DNA from: Maniola hyperantus
Lineage: Eukaryota > Arthropoda > Insecta > Lepidoptera > Nymphalidae
DNA: 64,000 bases
Direction: 5' to 3'
NCBI RefSeq assembly: GCF_902806685.2
Contig: NC_048547.1
Location: forward strand, 434,001-498,000
In this document: positions 31,975 through 38,571 of the stretch, piece by piece
How positions within the stretch are numbered: position 1 is the first letter of the stretch
How the letters are laid out: the number at the start of each line of letters is the position of its first letter
Program-made: the position numbers and the translations under genes
The notes under the pieces: generated by a model
What the model was told of the DNA's origin: nothing
Databases searched by the model: none
Seen by the model: the letters and a program-made list of their open reading frames with translations, nothing else

Positions 31975-33176
31975 GATAGTTTTCGAACTATATTACTTAA
32001 GGGTTTATACTCTATGAGCCGATCATTTATTATAAGACAATAGGCTGTAGTATTTTCGGGGATATCTTCAGAATTTTCTATTTCTATTCGCACGTCCACT
32101 GGCCCAGTTTTTAAATTTTCATTTTGTCTTGTACAATCAATAACAAACAATGGAGCTTTTTCTTTAAAGGTTAACAAATCAAGCAATGGGTCCACAGGGA
32201 GGTTGTAATAAGACTGACGGAATCTACTGTACATTTCATATAATAAACTGTATTTATTTTCATCAAAGTTTAGATTAAGAGATTCATACGGATAATATTG
32301 TGAATTAAGAAATAGTGTTACATTATTTGTCTTACAATGATCGAAAGAAGAACAATCTTTGGACTTATTATTTTTCCTGTTAGTTTGAAGACCAAAAATA
32401 ACATACCGAGGCTTTTCCAATTGAGAAGCTGTCTTAATCGACCAAGAATGTTTTGTAGTTTTAGGCAAAAACGGATATTCATATAAATCCCAGTTTCTGA
32501 AAGCCATTTGTATTGGTTTGTCTTTTTCTAATATTTTAAGCAATGTAAGCCTTTCACGGTCTGATACTTTTACATGTGGGACTCGCCATTGTATTCTGTC
32601 TATAGTTAGTTGAACGTTTGTAGTATCGTCTATTTTTACACTATTTAGATTGGTGTTACTTCTGTTCAAAATAAGTTCATGTTTACAATTCATAATTATT
32701 TTATTATAATCTTCAGCAAATCCCAATATTTTATTTAATGGAATAATAACACTGAAACATCCATCATTACTTTTGATTCCTTTCAGGTTCCAGCCCCATA
32801 TAGCCGCAACTTTACTTTGCCCCATATTCATAGACACATATGATTTTATTGTAGTTGTTATTCCAGCGTTCTTAACGCGCTCTATTTCAATACCGTTTAA
32901 TTCATATCTTATGTCTTGAAATAAAAACATTATTGCATTGTTAGTAAACTCCACGGGTGCAGAAAGAGGTTTATGATCTTTGCCAATAATTGTTGCTTTT
33001 CCCTCAATGTATATGGAACTGCCGGATGGTAGAATGTAAATATCTTGCTGTTGTATTGGAATCCGAATCTCATCATTTTCTTTAAAACTATTATTATAAG
33101 GGCTATAAGTATGAATTTCATAGCTTTCGATCGAGTTATCATAGTGTGGTAATTCAGCGACCTTAAGTATATTCAT
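31971..33176 (-). CDS. MCP: Major capsid protein (double jelly-roll, hexon-like)
   Basis: About 401 residues from the ATG at 33176 (MNILKVAELPHYDNSIESYE). A longer reading to 33197 uses TTG and is not preferred. The order of motifs fits the Polinton/adintovirus major capsid protein: an N-terminal SIESYEIHTYSPYN segment; QQQDIYILPSGSSIYIEGKA, the first strand pair of jelly roll 1; NNAIMFLFQDIRYELNGIEI, the highly conserved signature; YVSMNMG; then the second jelly roll with WRVPHVKVSD and PRYVIFGLQTNRKNN. Length matches the family (usually 400-600). It forms the hexameric capsomers of an icosahedral particle. The start overlaps the 48-residue gene (TGA/ATG at 33173-33176) and the stop overlaps the next gene by ATGA, indicating tightly coupled late genes. 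The frame is intact. Confidence 0.92.
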   Translation of the reverse strand: MNILKVAELPHYDNSIESYEIHTYSPYNNSFKENDEIRIPIQQQDIYILPSGSSIYIEGKATIIGKDHKPLSAPVEFTNNAIMFLFQDIRYELNGIEIERVKNAGITTTIKSYVSMNMGQSKVAAIWGWNLKGIKSNDGCFSVIIPLNKILGFAEDYNKIIMNCKHELILNRSNTNLNSVKIDDTTNVQLTIDRIQWRVPHVKVSDRERLTLLKILEKDKPIQMAFRNWDLYEYPFLPKTTKHSWSIKTASQLEKPRYVIFGLQTNRKNNKSKDCSSFDHCKTNNVTLFLNSQYYPYESLNLNFDENKYSLLYEMYSRFRQSYYNLPVDPLLDLLTFKEKAPLFVIDCTRQNENLKTGPVDVRIEIENSEDIPENTTAYCLIINDRLIEYKPLSNIVRKLS

Positions 33177-33319
33177 ATTTTGTATCCAAGTGAGCAAAGA
33201 AATTCCTTATTACTTTTTGTAAGCTTCTTGAGGGGCTTGATACGTCTGTGGCGTTGCACAACTCGGGGTTTAGTAATTCGTTTTACTGGAATAATTAGAT
33301 TTTTATTGAATATTATCAT
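33173..33319 (-). CDS. 48-residue basic peptide between the capsid genes
   Basis: ATG at 33319 overlaps the penton-like gene's TGA (33316-33318), and its TGA overlaps the major capsid ATG. The peptide is strongly basic: PVKRITKPRVVQRHRRIKPL in the middle, then KKLTKSNKEFLCSLGYKI at the end. The L-T-x-x-N-K-x-F-L-x-x-L-G C-terminus reads as a designed motif, not random text, and I believe short proteins ending this way recur in Mavericks. The charge suggests a DNA-binding core peptide by analogy with adenovirus mu/pX, or a cement or scaffold factor; this is inference. It is too short for standard gene callers, but the nested start/stop overlaps on both sides argue that it is translated. Confidence 0.75.
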   Translation of the reverse strand: MIIFNKNLIIPVKRITKPRVVQRHRRIKPLKKLTKSNKEFLCSLGYKI

Positions 33320-33990
33320 TTTTGTTTTCGTAAATGGAGACGAAGATGAATACTCTCTTTTCTAAAGTCAATGCATTCACCGTGTTCATCAACAATTTTT
33401 ATATTTATTGATGTTATAATATTTTTATTGACTGGAAAGTAAATAATGTTTTTTGGGACTTCCTTGTATCGATAACCAGGAGGCACGTTCGGTGCAAATT
33501 CATATATAACGTGAGATGGTGACCCGTTAGTATATGAGCCCTTTATTAAATCACATTCGATTCGTATCACAGATGAGGGTAGAATGTTGACGGTGTTCTC
33601 AGATTCATGCCATTTATTTGCATCTAATTTAATATTTTTAAAGCCTAATATACTGCCTATGCTGTTATCTATATCGAAATGCATTGTTTTAGAACAATTT
33701 ACTAAACATTTTAAAGTATTATTATTAGGTTTAATTTTTATATCACAATCCGTTACATTGCTTGTAATATAATCAGCTATGTCAAATAAATCATAAGCAC
33801 CATGTGGAATTTTTATTATTTTATCTTTTCCATAAGCAAATATATTGTTTTTTTGATTTATGTTTGGTATGGAATTGATGGCCGAGAAGTATATCAATCC
33901 ACACTCATAATTATCATCTACATTTAAGGGTGGTTGGAAATACGTATCCAGAACGGACTTTTTTCCCGCGATGGTAATTGCTATACTCAT
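33316..33990 (-). CDS. mCP: Minor capsid protein (penton-like single jelly roll)
   Basis: 224 residues from ATG at 33990. It starts MSIAITIAGKKSVLDTYFQP and PLNVDDNYECGLIYFSAINS, the conserved start of Polinton minor capsid proteins. Next come IKIPHGAYDLFDIADYI and NCSKTMHFDIDNSIGSILGF; the I-P-x-G-x-Y-x-x-x-D-I and F-x-x-x-x-S-I-G-x-x-L-G-F motifs are diagnostic. The C-terminal third (VIRIECDLIKGSY ... YEFAPNVPPGYRY ... HLRLHLRK) supplies further strands. The family forms the pentameric vertices. It lies immediately upstream of the 48-residue peptide and the major capsid gene. The frame is intact and no membrane segment is visible. Confidence 0.9.
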   Translation of the reverse strand: MSIAITIAGKKSVLDTYFQPPLNVDDNYECGLIYFSAINSIPNINQKNNIFAYGKDKIIKIPHGAYDLFDIADYITSNVTDCDIKIKPNNNTLKCLVNCSKTMHFDIDNSIGSILGFKNIKLDANKWHESENTVNILPSSVIRIECDLIKGSYTNGSPSHVIYEFAPNVPPGYRYKEVPKNIIYFPVNKNIITSINIKIVDEHGECIDFRKESIHLRLHLRKQK

Positions 33991-34031
33991 TATTATGTAT
34001 TAAAGAATATTTTACTTTTCCAAGCTATTTA

Positions 34032-34418
34032 TTAACTCTGCATACTATTATATTTACACCAAAAATTATACAAAAATTTTAAACTCAAATGTCCACAATT
34101 ATAAGGGTGGTCCCGCTGAATATTATTATAGTTATAATAAATATTTGATCCAAGATATTTAATTAATTCTTTTGGTGGTTTTAAATTACCATAGCTGTCA
34201 AAGTACTCAATATAATTATTACATTTCGCATAGGCTACCCAATGAGTACCAGGATTTATTGAATCATCTAAGTTAATTATACCACATTCTTTTTTGTGAG
34301 GGTATTTAGGTAACTCATCTCTCATAAATACTCCGCGGAAATGAGGGATATTTTGAGAATAATTCAAAATATCTATATTGGTAAGAGCTTTATTGGGTAG
34401 CCGAATATTTAGTTTTTT
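34032..34418 (-). CDS. PRO: Adenain-like cysteine protease, no own start codon in frame
   Basis: Maturation protease of the capsid (C5/Ulp1 fold). The conserved body FRGVFMRDELP, CGIINLDD, PGTHWVAYAK, EYFDSYGNLKPPKEL, HPYNCGHLSLKFLY holds the full catalytic set: His in GTHW, Asp in YFDS, Gln seven residues before Cys in YNCG. The open frame begins after a TAA at 34421-34419, but has no ATG before the conserved N-terminal half (LPNKALTNIDILNYSQNIPH); the first ATG, inside VFMRD, would remove it. The frame is -1 relative to the PLA2 gene and meets it in an 8-A run (34413-34420). Either a -1 ribosomal frameshift at A-AAA-AAC makes a PLA2-protease fusion, or a one-base length change in the run has cut the gene off from its start. 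At about 128 codons it is shorter than adenovirus protease (about 204), as is usual for Polintons. Confidence 0.8.
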   Translation of the reverse strand, partial: KKLNIRLPNKALTNIDILNYSQNIPHFRGVFMRDELPKYPHKKECGIINLDDSINPGTHWVAYAKCNNYIEYFDSYGNLKPPKELIKYLGSNIYYNYNNIQRDHPYNCGHLSLKFLYNFWCKYNSMQS

Positions 34419-35185
34419 TTATCAGATACATTAATTCCAAAACCTTCTTTATATGTCTTAATATTCAACCCATTTCCAAAAGGTAAAGATCCAATTTTTT
34501 TATTATGTTTTTTCAACGCTTCCAAGCGTTTTTTCGCAACTTTATAATCATTAATGGCTTTGGTAATTCCCGCTGTACCGCCAGCTAAACTTCCAGTAGC
34601 TGATAATCCAGCGAATATAGGTATTAAAGGCATATAACCCCCCGTTTTCGGAATAGGTATAATGCGAGGAATTGTAATATTTGCACTCTTAGCTAGTTCC
34701 TTAGCTGCTTCTACTGCCAATTTTACGGCCAATTTTTTGCACGTTGGTTTAAGTTTCTGAAGATGTCTCTTTGCATGAGCTATTACGTATTTCAAGTTTT
34801 TCTTTATACCTGTTCCAGAACGAGTTTGTATACGTTTACTTTTCATGTGTTTTAAACCAGAACCAGTTTTAACTTTAGCTAACATAGCTTTATTAACAAT
34901 ATGTGCTGCTATCTTTTCTCCTAAACTAGCATCAGATGCCGTTGTGCGGTTTTTAGCCATTTTCATCAGTATGATATCAGCTTTATGACGATCAGTTAAA
35001 TCTGATGATTTCTGATATGCTATATCATGCGCTTTACAATATTCATCCAGCTGGTTAGTACCGCTTTTATTATTGCGCAACTTTTCATTTAACCTCGTAC
35101 CGGGTCCACAATAATTATATCCAGGAAGGTGAAGCTCGATGGGTAAGTGATTAATCAACCAATTTAAGATACTGCTCTTGACCAT
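34409..35185 (-). CDS. PLA2: Phospholipase A2-domain virion protein
   Basis: 258 residues from ATG at 35185. Residues 18-75 carry a group-III/parvovirus-type PLA2 core: calcium loop YCGPGT (25-30) and active-site helix DEYCKAHDIAY with the His53-Asp54 pair, plus a supporting Asp near 70. The middle (about 100-165) is Lys-rich (KHMKSKRIQTRS, AKRHLQKLKPTCKKLAVKLA). Residues about 182-210 form a Gly/Ala-rich hydrophobic segment (MPLIPIFAGLSATGSLAGG) able to insert in a membrane. The C-terminus (SLPFGNGLNIKTYKEGFGIN) is a repeated G-L/Y-K motif seen in related Maverick proteins. In parvoviruses such domains help the particle leave the endosome; here a virion membrane-penetration role is inferred. 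The gene ends at a slippery A-run that leads into the protease frame. Confidence 0.88.
   Translation of the reverse strand: MVKSSILNWLINHLPIELHLPGYNYCGPGTRLNEKLRNNKSGTNQLDEYCKAHDIAYQKSSDLTDRHKADIILMKMAKNRTTASDASLGEKIAAHIVNKAMLAKVKTGSGLKHMKSKRIQTRSGTGIKKNLKYVIAHAKRHLQKLKPTCKKLAVKLAVEAAKELAKSANITIPRIIPIPKTGGYMPLIPIFAGLSATGSLAGGTAGITKAINDYKVAKKRLEALKKHNKKIGSLPFGNGLNIKTYKEGFGINVSDKKN
34412..34418 (-). promoter_or_regulatory. Candidate -1 frameshift heptamer A-AAA-AAC
   Basis: In the PLA2 frame the last codons read AAA-AAA-AAC-TAA, a canonical X-XXY-YYZ slippery site directly before the stop. A -1 shift leads into the protease frame. A 10-bp hairpin (GATATTTTGA / TCAAAATATC, 34347-34373) lies downstream, but about 38 bases away, further than the usual 5-9. 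The site could equally be an accidental A-run. Confidence 0.35.
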
Positions 35186-35247
35186 GCTCTTTGGTATACT
35201 AAAGGCAATTTATTAGACCGCTTAAATAAGTAAACAATAATTCAATC

Positions 35248-36183
35248 CTACAGAATGACATTCATCTTGTCAATCCAGCTATTCTCAACAGAAGGTAAAC
35301 CTAACCATTTGACAAAAACTTTATTTCCTTTCCTTTTTAAAACTTTTTCTACAAGGTATATGTCCGGATGTTTTGTTTTCTGTAATTCTTGAGAATAAAA
35401 TGACCCCAAAATAGGTTGACCTCTTGAATCTTCTAATAAATAAGTAATAGGAATTGTTTCATTCACTTTAATGATTTTAAATATTTCTGTTGACCAATTA
35501 GGTGTATATCCCTTTTCAAATGCTCCTTTATATTTACTTATACGTACAGAATCACCAACTTTCAATCGCCCCAGCTTATTTACAAGACGAGACTGACTTT
35601 TTTGTAGTTTATATCTTTCTAATATCATTCTCTTATTAATTGCATCCACTTCACATGGCTTCCGATTGATGGTACGATGATGAGTATTATTATAATCGTC
35701 AATGATCTTATCCAAGGTACCATCAACCCACCTATATTTTCCTTTTAGGCTAAATTCTTTATATAATTTTGACTTTAACGTTCTTATGAATCGTTCTGCA
35801 ATTGATGCTTTCTTTGTAGAATACGTTGAATAATGATTTATTTTGTAAGAATTAGTCAACTGTTTAAATTTATCATTATAAAATTCGGTACCAAAATCAG
35901 TTTGTAAGTTTTTGGGTATACGACCACCGTTAAGCAATGTTTTAAACGCATTACACACAACCTCCTTTCTTTTATATTTGAGTGGATATGCCCAAGCATA
36001 CTTTGAAAATGTATCAATAACCACCAAAATGTATTTATAACCTGAATTTTCTCTTGAAACAAACTGCATATCTATTAAATCAGCTTGCCATAAATCATCT
36101 ATATCTTTCATTATTACTCGCCTTCTTGGGAAATGTACTCTAGCATACTTATGGATTTCGTTTATCACATCTAATTTGCTCAT
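35248..36183 (-). CDS. INT: Retroviral-type integrase with chromodomain
   Basis: 311 residues from ATG at 36183. The rve core has all three catalytic acids: D35 (LWQADLIDMQ), D96 (LQTDFGTEF) and E130 (SIAERFIRTLK), with D-x33-E spacing. The surrounding text (YILVVIDTFSKYAWAYPLKY, YNNTHHRTINRKP) is typical of Polinton integrases. An SH3-like part follows (LKVGDSVRISKYKGAFEKGY), and a chromodomain ends the protein (YLVEKVLKRKGNKVFVKWLG, then NSWI), which may steer insertion to modified chromatin. The enzyme joins the AG/CT ends to target DNA and leaves the 6-bp duplication seen here. Its start overlaps the end of the upstream 110-residue gene by 35 bases. Intact. Confidence 0.95.
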   Translation of the reverse strand: MSKLDVINEIHKYARVHFPRRRVIMKDIDDLWQADLIDMQFVSRENSGYKYILVVIDTFSKYAWAYPLKYKRKEVVCNAFKTLLNGGRIPKNLQTDFGTEFYNDKFKQLTNSYKINHYSTYSTKKASIAERFIRTLKSKLYKEFSLKGKYRWVDGTLDKIIDDYNNTHHRTINRKPCEVDAINKRMILERYKLQKSQSRLVNKLGRLKVGDSVRISKYKGAFEKGYTPNWSTEIFKIIKVNETIPITYLLEDSRGQPILGSFYSQELQKTKHPDIYLVEKVLKRKGNKVFVKWLGLPSVENSWIDKMNVIL

Positions 36184-36481
36184 TCTTGATCTTTTTCTTG
36201 TTATCGTTCAGTTTTTCTAAATTATTTACCCTGGTTATCATTACCGTGACTAAGTCATTTATGGTTGTAATTTTTTTATTGCAGTCGGTTATAAAGTTGT
36301 CAACGTATTCTTTCGTAACACTATCAGATGCATTTACAGGAATATGTAAATTGGTTATTATTTTATTTTCAGCATCTAAATTTCCATCATTTAATATCTT
36401 CAGAGAAAAGTTATTTGTAACAATATTATTATGAAATTTGGGTTTTTTATTCAAATGATGCCCAAATTTATCAACGTTCAT
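36149..36481 (-). CDS. Small protein with tail-fibre-like motif and coiled coil
   Basis: 110 residues from ATG at 36481. Residues about 34-61 read NLDAENKIITNLHIPVNASD then SVTKEYVD. This matches the phage tail-fibre and receptor-binding repeat D-x-x-x-x-x-I-x-N-L-x-x-P-x-x-x-x-D-A-V-T-K-x-Y-V-D. The C-terminal half (ITTINDLVTVMITRVNNLEK ...) has heptad hydrophobics and likely forms a coiled coil, followed by a Lys-rich end. A trimeric fibre or spike base is the best inference. The gene is short and would carry only one repeat. It sits between the 313-residue gene and the integrase, overlapping the latter. Intact frame. Confidence 0.72.
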   Translation of the reverse strand: MNVDKFGHHLNKKPKFHNNIVTNNFSLKILNDGNLDAENKIITNLHIPVNASDSVTKEYVDNFITDCNKKITTINDLVTVMITRVNNLEKLNDNKKKIKNEQIRCDKRNP

Positions 36482-36525
36482 GTTGAAGTATTAGCTGCAT
36501 ACTAAAAGAACTGTGAAATATACCA

Positions 36526-37467
36526 TTACTTTTGTTCTTTGATGATACCAGCTTCTCTAAGTTCTTCTATTATTGATATTATTTCATTATCATGGCTAGT
36601 ATTGCCAGCATTTTTTGAAGCAATAAGCAATTTTAACCTATCGACTAATTCATTCGGATCATCCCAATATACAAGATCTGTATTTGGTTTAAATTTTTTT
36701 TTAAGAGTTGATAATGTGCCACCCTGTTTTGAACTAATTTTAGAATCGAAAAATAAGGGTTTTATTATTTCTCGATACTTAACACCTTTATCTCCTTTAA
36801 TTTGTCCATAAGCATGATAGTCTCTTTTATGCGCGTTAGTGTTATATAATATATCTTTATATACAAGTTTGTCTTTGTCTTGTATAAGCGACAAATCAGG
36901 TTTCTTACGTAGTAAAAGTTCTTTTAAGCCAGGAGTTAATTCATATGATCGCCCACCAATGTTTAGCATAATAGTTTTATCTCCCATTAAAGGGTTTTCA
37001 ATTTTAGTAAATCGTACCTCTGAATTTCCAATCATTATGTTTTTATCGCTTTCCTTTCGTATTCCAAATGGAATATCCATATTGTCATAAATATCGATAA
37101 TATCATCTTTTTCTAATGAAATGTCTAGATCTGTATATATTTTTTTTTCGAAACTGTCAATTTTATCTTCATTATTATTATTAAATTTGCCAGTATGTGA
37201 ATCGTATTTTTTTTCATTTAGATCTTCATTTTCCATGATTTTACTTAAATTTCCGTGAGACATCTCTTCATTTGGTTCTTTATTTTTCTTTTCCTCTTTA
37301 CACGTAGGTTTAGAGGTATCAACTAACACTTTTAATGGCGCTGTTATAGGTTTCAAAATCCTATTCAGATTTAAATCTGTATGATCATCTACGTTACGCA
37401 TATGTTTTAATTTATTTTTTATAGAATTAACTGATTGTAATAATTGCTTTTTTAGATTTTGCTCCAT
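36526..37467 (-). CDS. Conserved arthropod Maverick-associated protein
   Basis: 313 residues from ATG at 37467. The N-terminal 120 residues are charged and low-complexity (KEEKKNKEPNEEMSHGN, NNNNEDK). The conserved core begins near 130 with DIPFGIRKESDKNIMIGNSE, then YELTPGLKELLLRKKPDLSL and YKDILYNTNAHKRDYH. The pattern FGIR ... IG ... Y-x-x-T-x-G-L-x-E-L-L ... K-P ... Y-x-x-I-L-x-x-T-N-A-H is one I recognise from arthropod Maverick proteins, where it is a domain of unknown function. The C-terminus (ISSKQGGTLSTLKKKFKPNT, then VYWDDPNELVDRLKLLIASK) is also conserved in style and suggests a structural protein. No enzyme motif or membrane segment. The role is unknown; a virion or packaging accessory is plausible from its position next to the ATPase. 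Confidence 0.85.
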   Translation of the reverse strand: MEQNLKKQLLQSVNSIKNKLKHMRNVDDHTDLNLNRILKPITAPLKVLVDTSKPTCKEEKKNKEPNEEMSHGNLSKIMENEDLNEKKYDSHTGKFNNNNEDKIDSFEKKIYTDLDISLEKDDIIDIYDNMDIPFGIRKESDKNIMIGNSEVRFTKIENPLMGDKTIMLNIGGRSYELTPGLKELLLRKKPDLSLIQDKDKLVYKDILYNTNAHKRDYHAYGQIKGDKGVKYREIIKPLFFDSKISSKQGGTLSTLKKKFKPNTDLVYWDDPNELVDRLKLLIASKNAGNTSHDNEIISIIEELREAGIIKEQK

Positions 37468-37562
37468 TATACCAAACTCATGTACGACAGTTCAAAGATT
37501 TTTTGTCAATGATTGCTTTTTATGTTTTTCCAATATTTATATGTTCATTGTAATTATAAATA

Positions 37563-38270
37563 TTATTTAAATATAATAAAGGTGTCAAAAGTTTTCCTAT
37601 ATCTCCCTTTGTTCATATTACAGTCTTTATTAATTACTAAGAAGTTATGTGGCTCCTTCCACACCGTTGTACAAACTTCTTTAAATTTGGACCATGATAT
37701 ATCCGAATTAATGTGTTCTTCGAATACGTGTTTAAGATTGACATCATCTTGTTTAAATAAAATCAGTAAATTTGCATTGTCACGTAATAATTGTTTTGGG
37801 ATTTTGGAATAAGTTTGAGTTAAATAAAAACAATCTAGTTGCTTGTGTCTTCCCATCGCAAAGTGAGTACGTATATTTGTTTGATCCTCACATGCGACGT
37901 CATCGAATATGATTACAGAGTTTGGTAAAGCTTTATTAGGATGAATAATGTTACTGCCATCAAAAACGAAAAAATTCACTTCCGGAATATTTTTTAAAAC
38001 AGCAGCTAAAAATGCGTACTTAGGTTGAAACGCTGTTTTAGAATATAAATATATATTTTTAAATTTCAGTCCATTAGAATGTAATAGCAAATTAAGCATA
38101 ACATTTGTTTTTCCACAATTTGATGGTCCACAAATTATACAACGAATAGAATTGGGTAAAAGTTCACTATGCTTTACACATAATTTGTCTTCACATAATT
38201 TTATAGTATTTATATTTAATGAAAGGGGTTGTTTAATCAACTTCATCATACCATTTGATTTATAATCCAT
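37563..38270 (-). CDS. ATP: A32/FtsK-HerA-type packaging ATPase
   Basis: 235 residues from ATG at 38270. Walker A is GPSNCGKT at residues 48-55, Walker B is SVIIFDDVA near 118-126, and a downstream sensor-like FYLTQTYSKIPKQLLRDNAN follows. This matches the genome-packaging ATPases of Polintons, adintoviruses and poxvirus A32 in order, spacing and length. It pumps DNA into preformed capsids. It lies between PolB and the 313-residue gene on the same strand. The frame is complete with no missing catalytic residue. The other FtsK-like ATPases of eukaryotes are longer and lack this arrangement. Confidence 0.95.
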   Translation of the reverse strand: MDYKSNGMMKLIKQPLSLNINTIKLCEDKLCVKHSELLPNSIRCIICGPSNCGKTNVMLNLLLHSNGLKFKNIYLYSKTAFQPKYAFLAAVLKNIPEVNFFVFDGSNIIHPNKALPNSVIIFDDVACEDQTNIRTHFAMGRHKQLDCFYLTQTYSKIPKQLLRDNANLLILFKQDDVNLKHVFEEHINSDISWSKFKEVCTTVWKEPHNFLVINKDCNMNKGRYRKTFDTFIIFK

Positions 38271-38571
38271 TCATCCAAAGTATTTATAGTTAAGCTATGT
38301 AAAATACCAAAACCATATTATAAGGGAAGTAAAAATCAAAATAAAATAAGTTACAATCATTTATTCATAAAATCTTATTAACAAGCATCATTCATATTTT
38401 TATATTTGTACTACATGAGTAACTGAAAATATACATAATTATAAGAACAGTATGCAGGTAAGTAGAATTTCTTACACTATAAATTGTCTTTGCATGCCCC
38501 CCAGGGTAAGGTTTCTACTTGATTCGATAAAATTTGACGTTTATCGTCATTCCTGTTCAACACAATTTTAT

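Noticed and set aside
35856..36062. Second minus-strand frame inside the integrase
   Set aside because: Overlaps the catalytic core in another frame with no motif of its own.
36186..36434. Plus-strand open frames inside the Polinton gene cluster, also at 33584, 36539, 36839, 37513 and 39095
   Set aside because: Shadows of intact, recognisable minus-strand genes.
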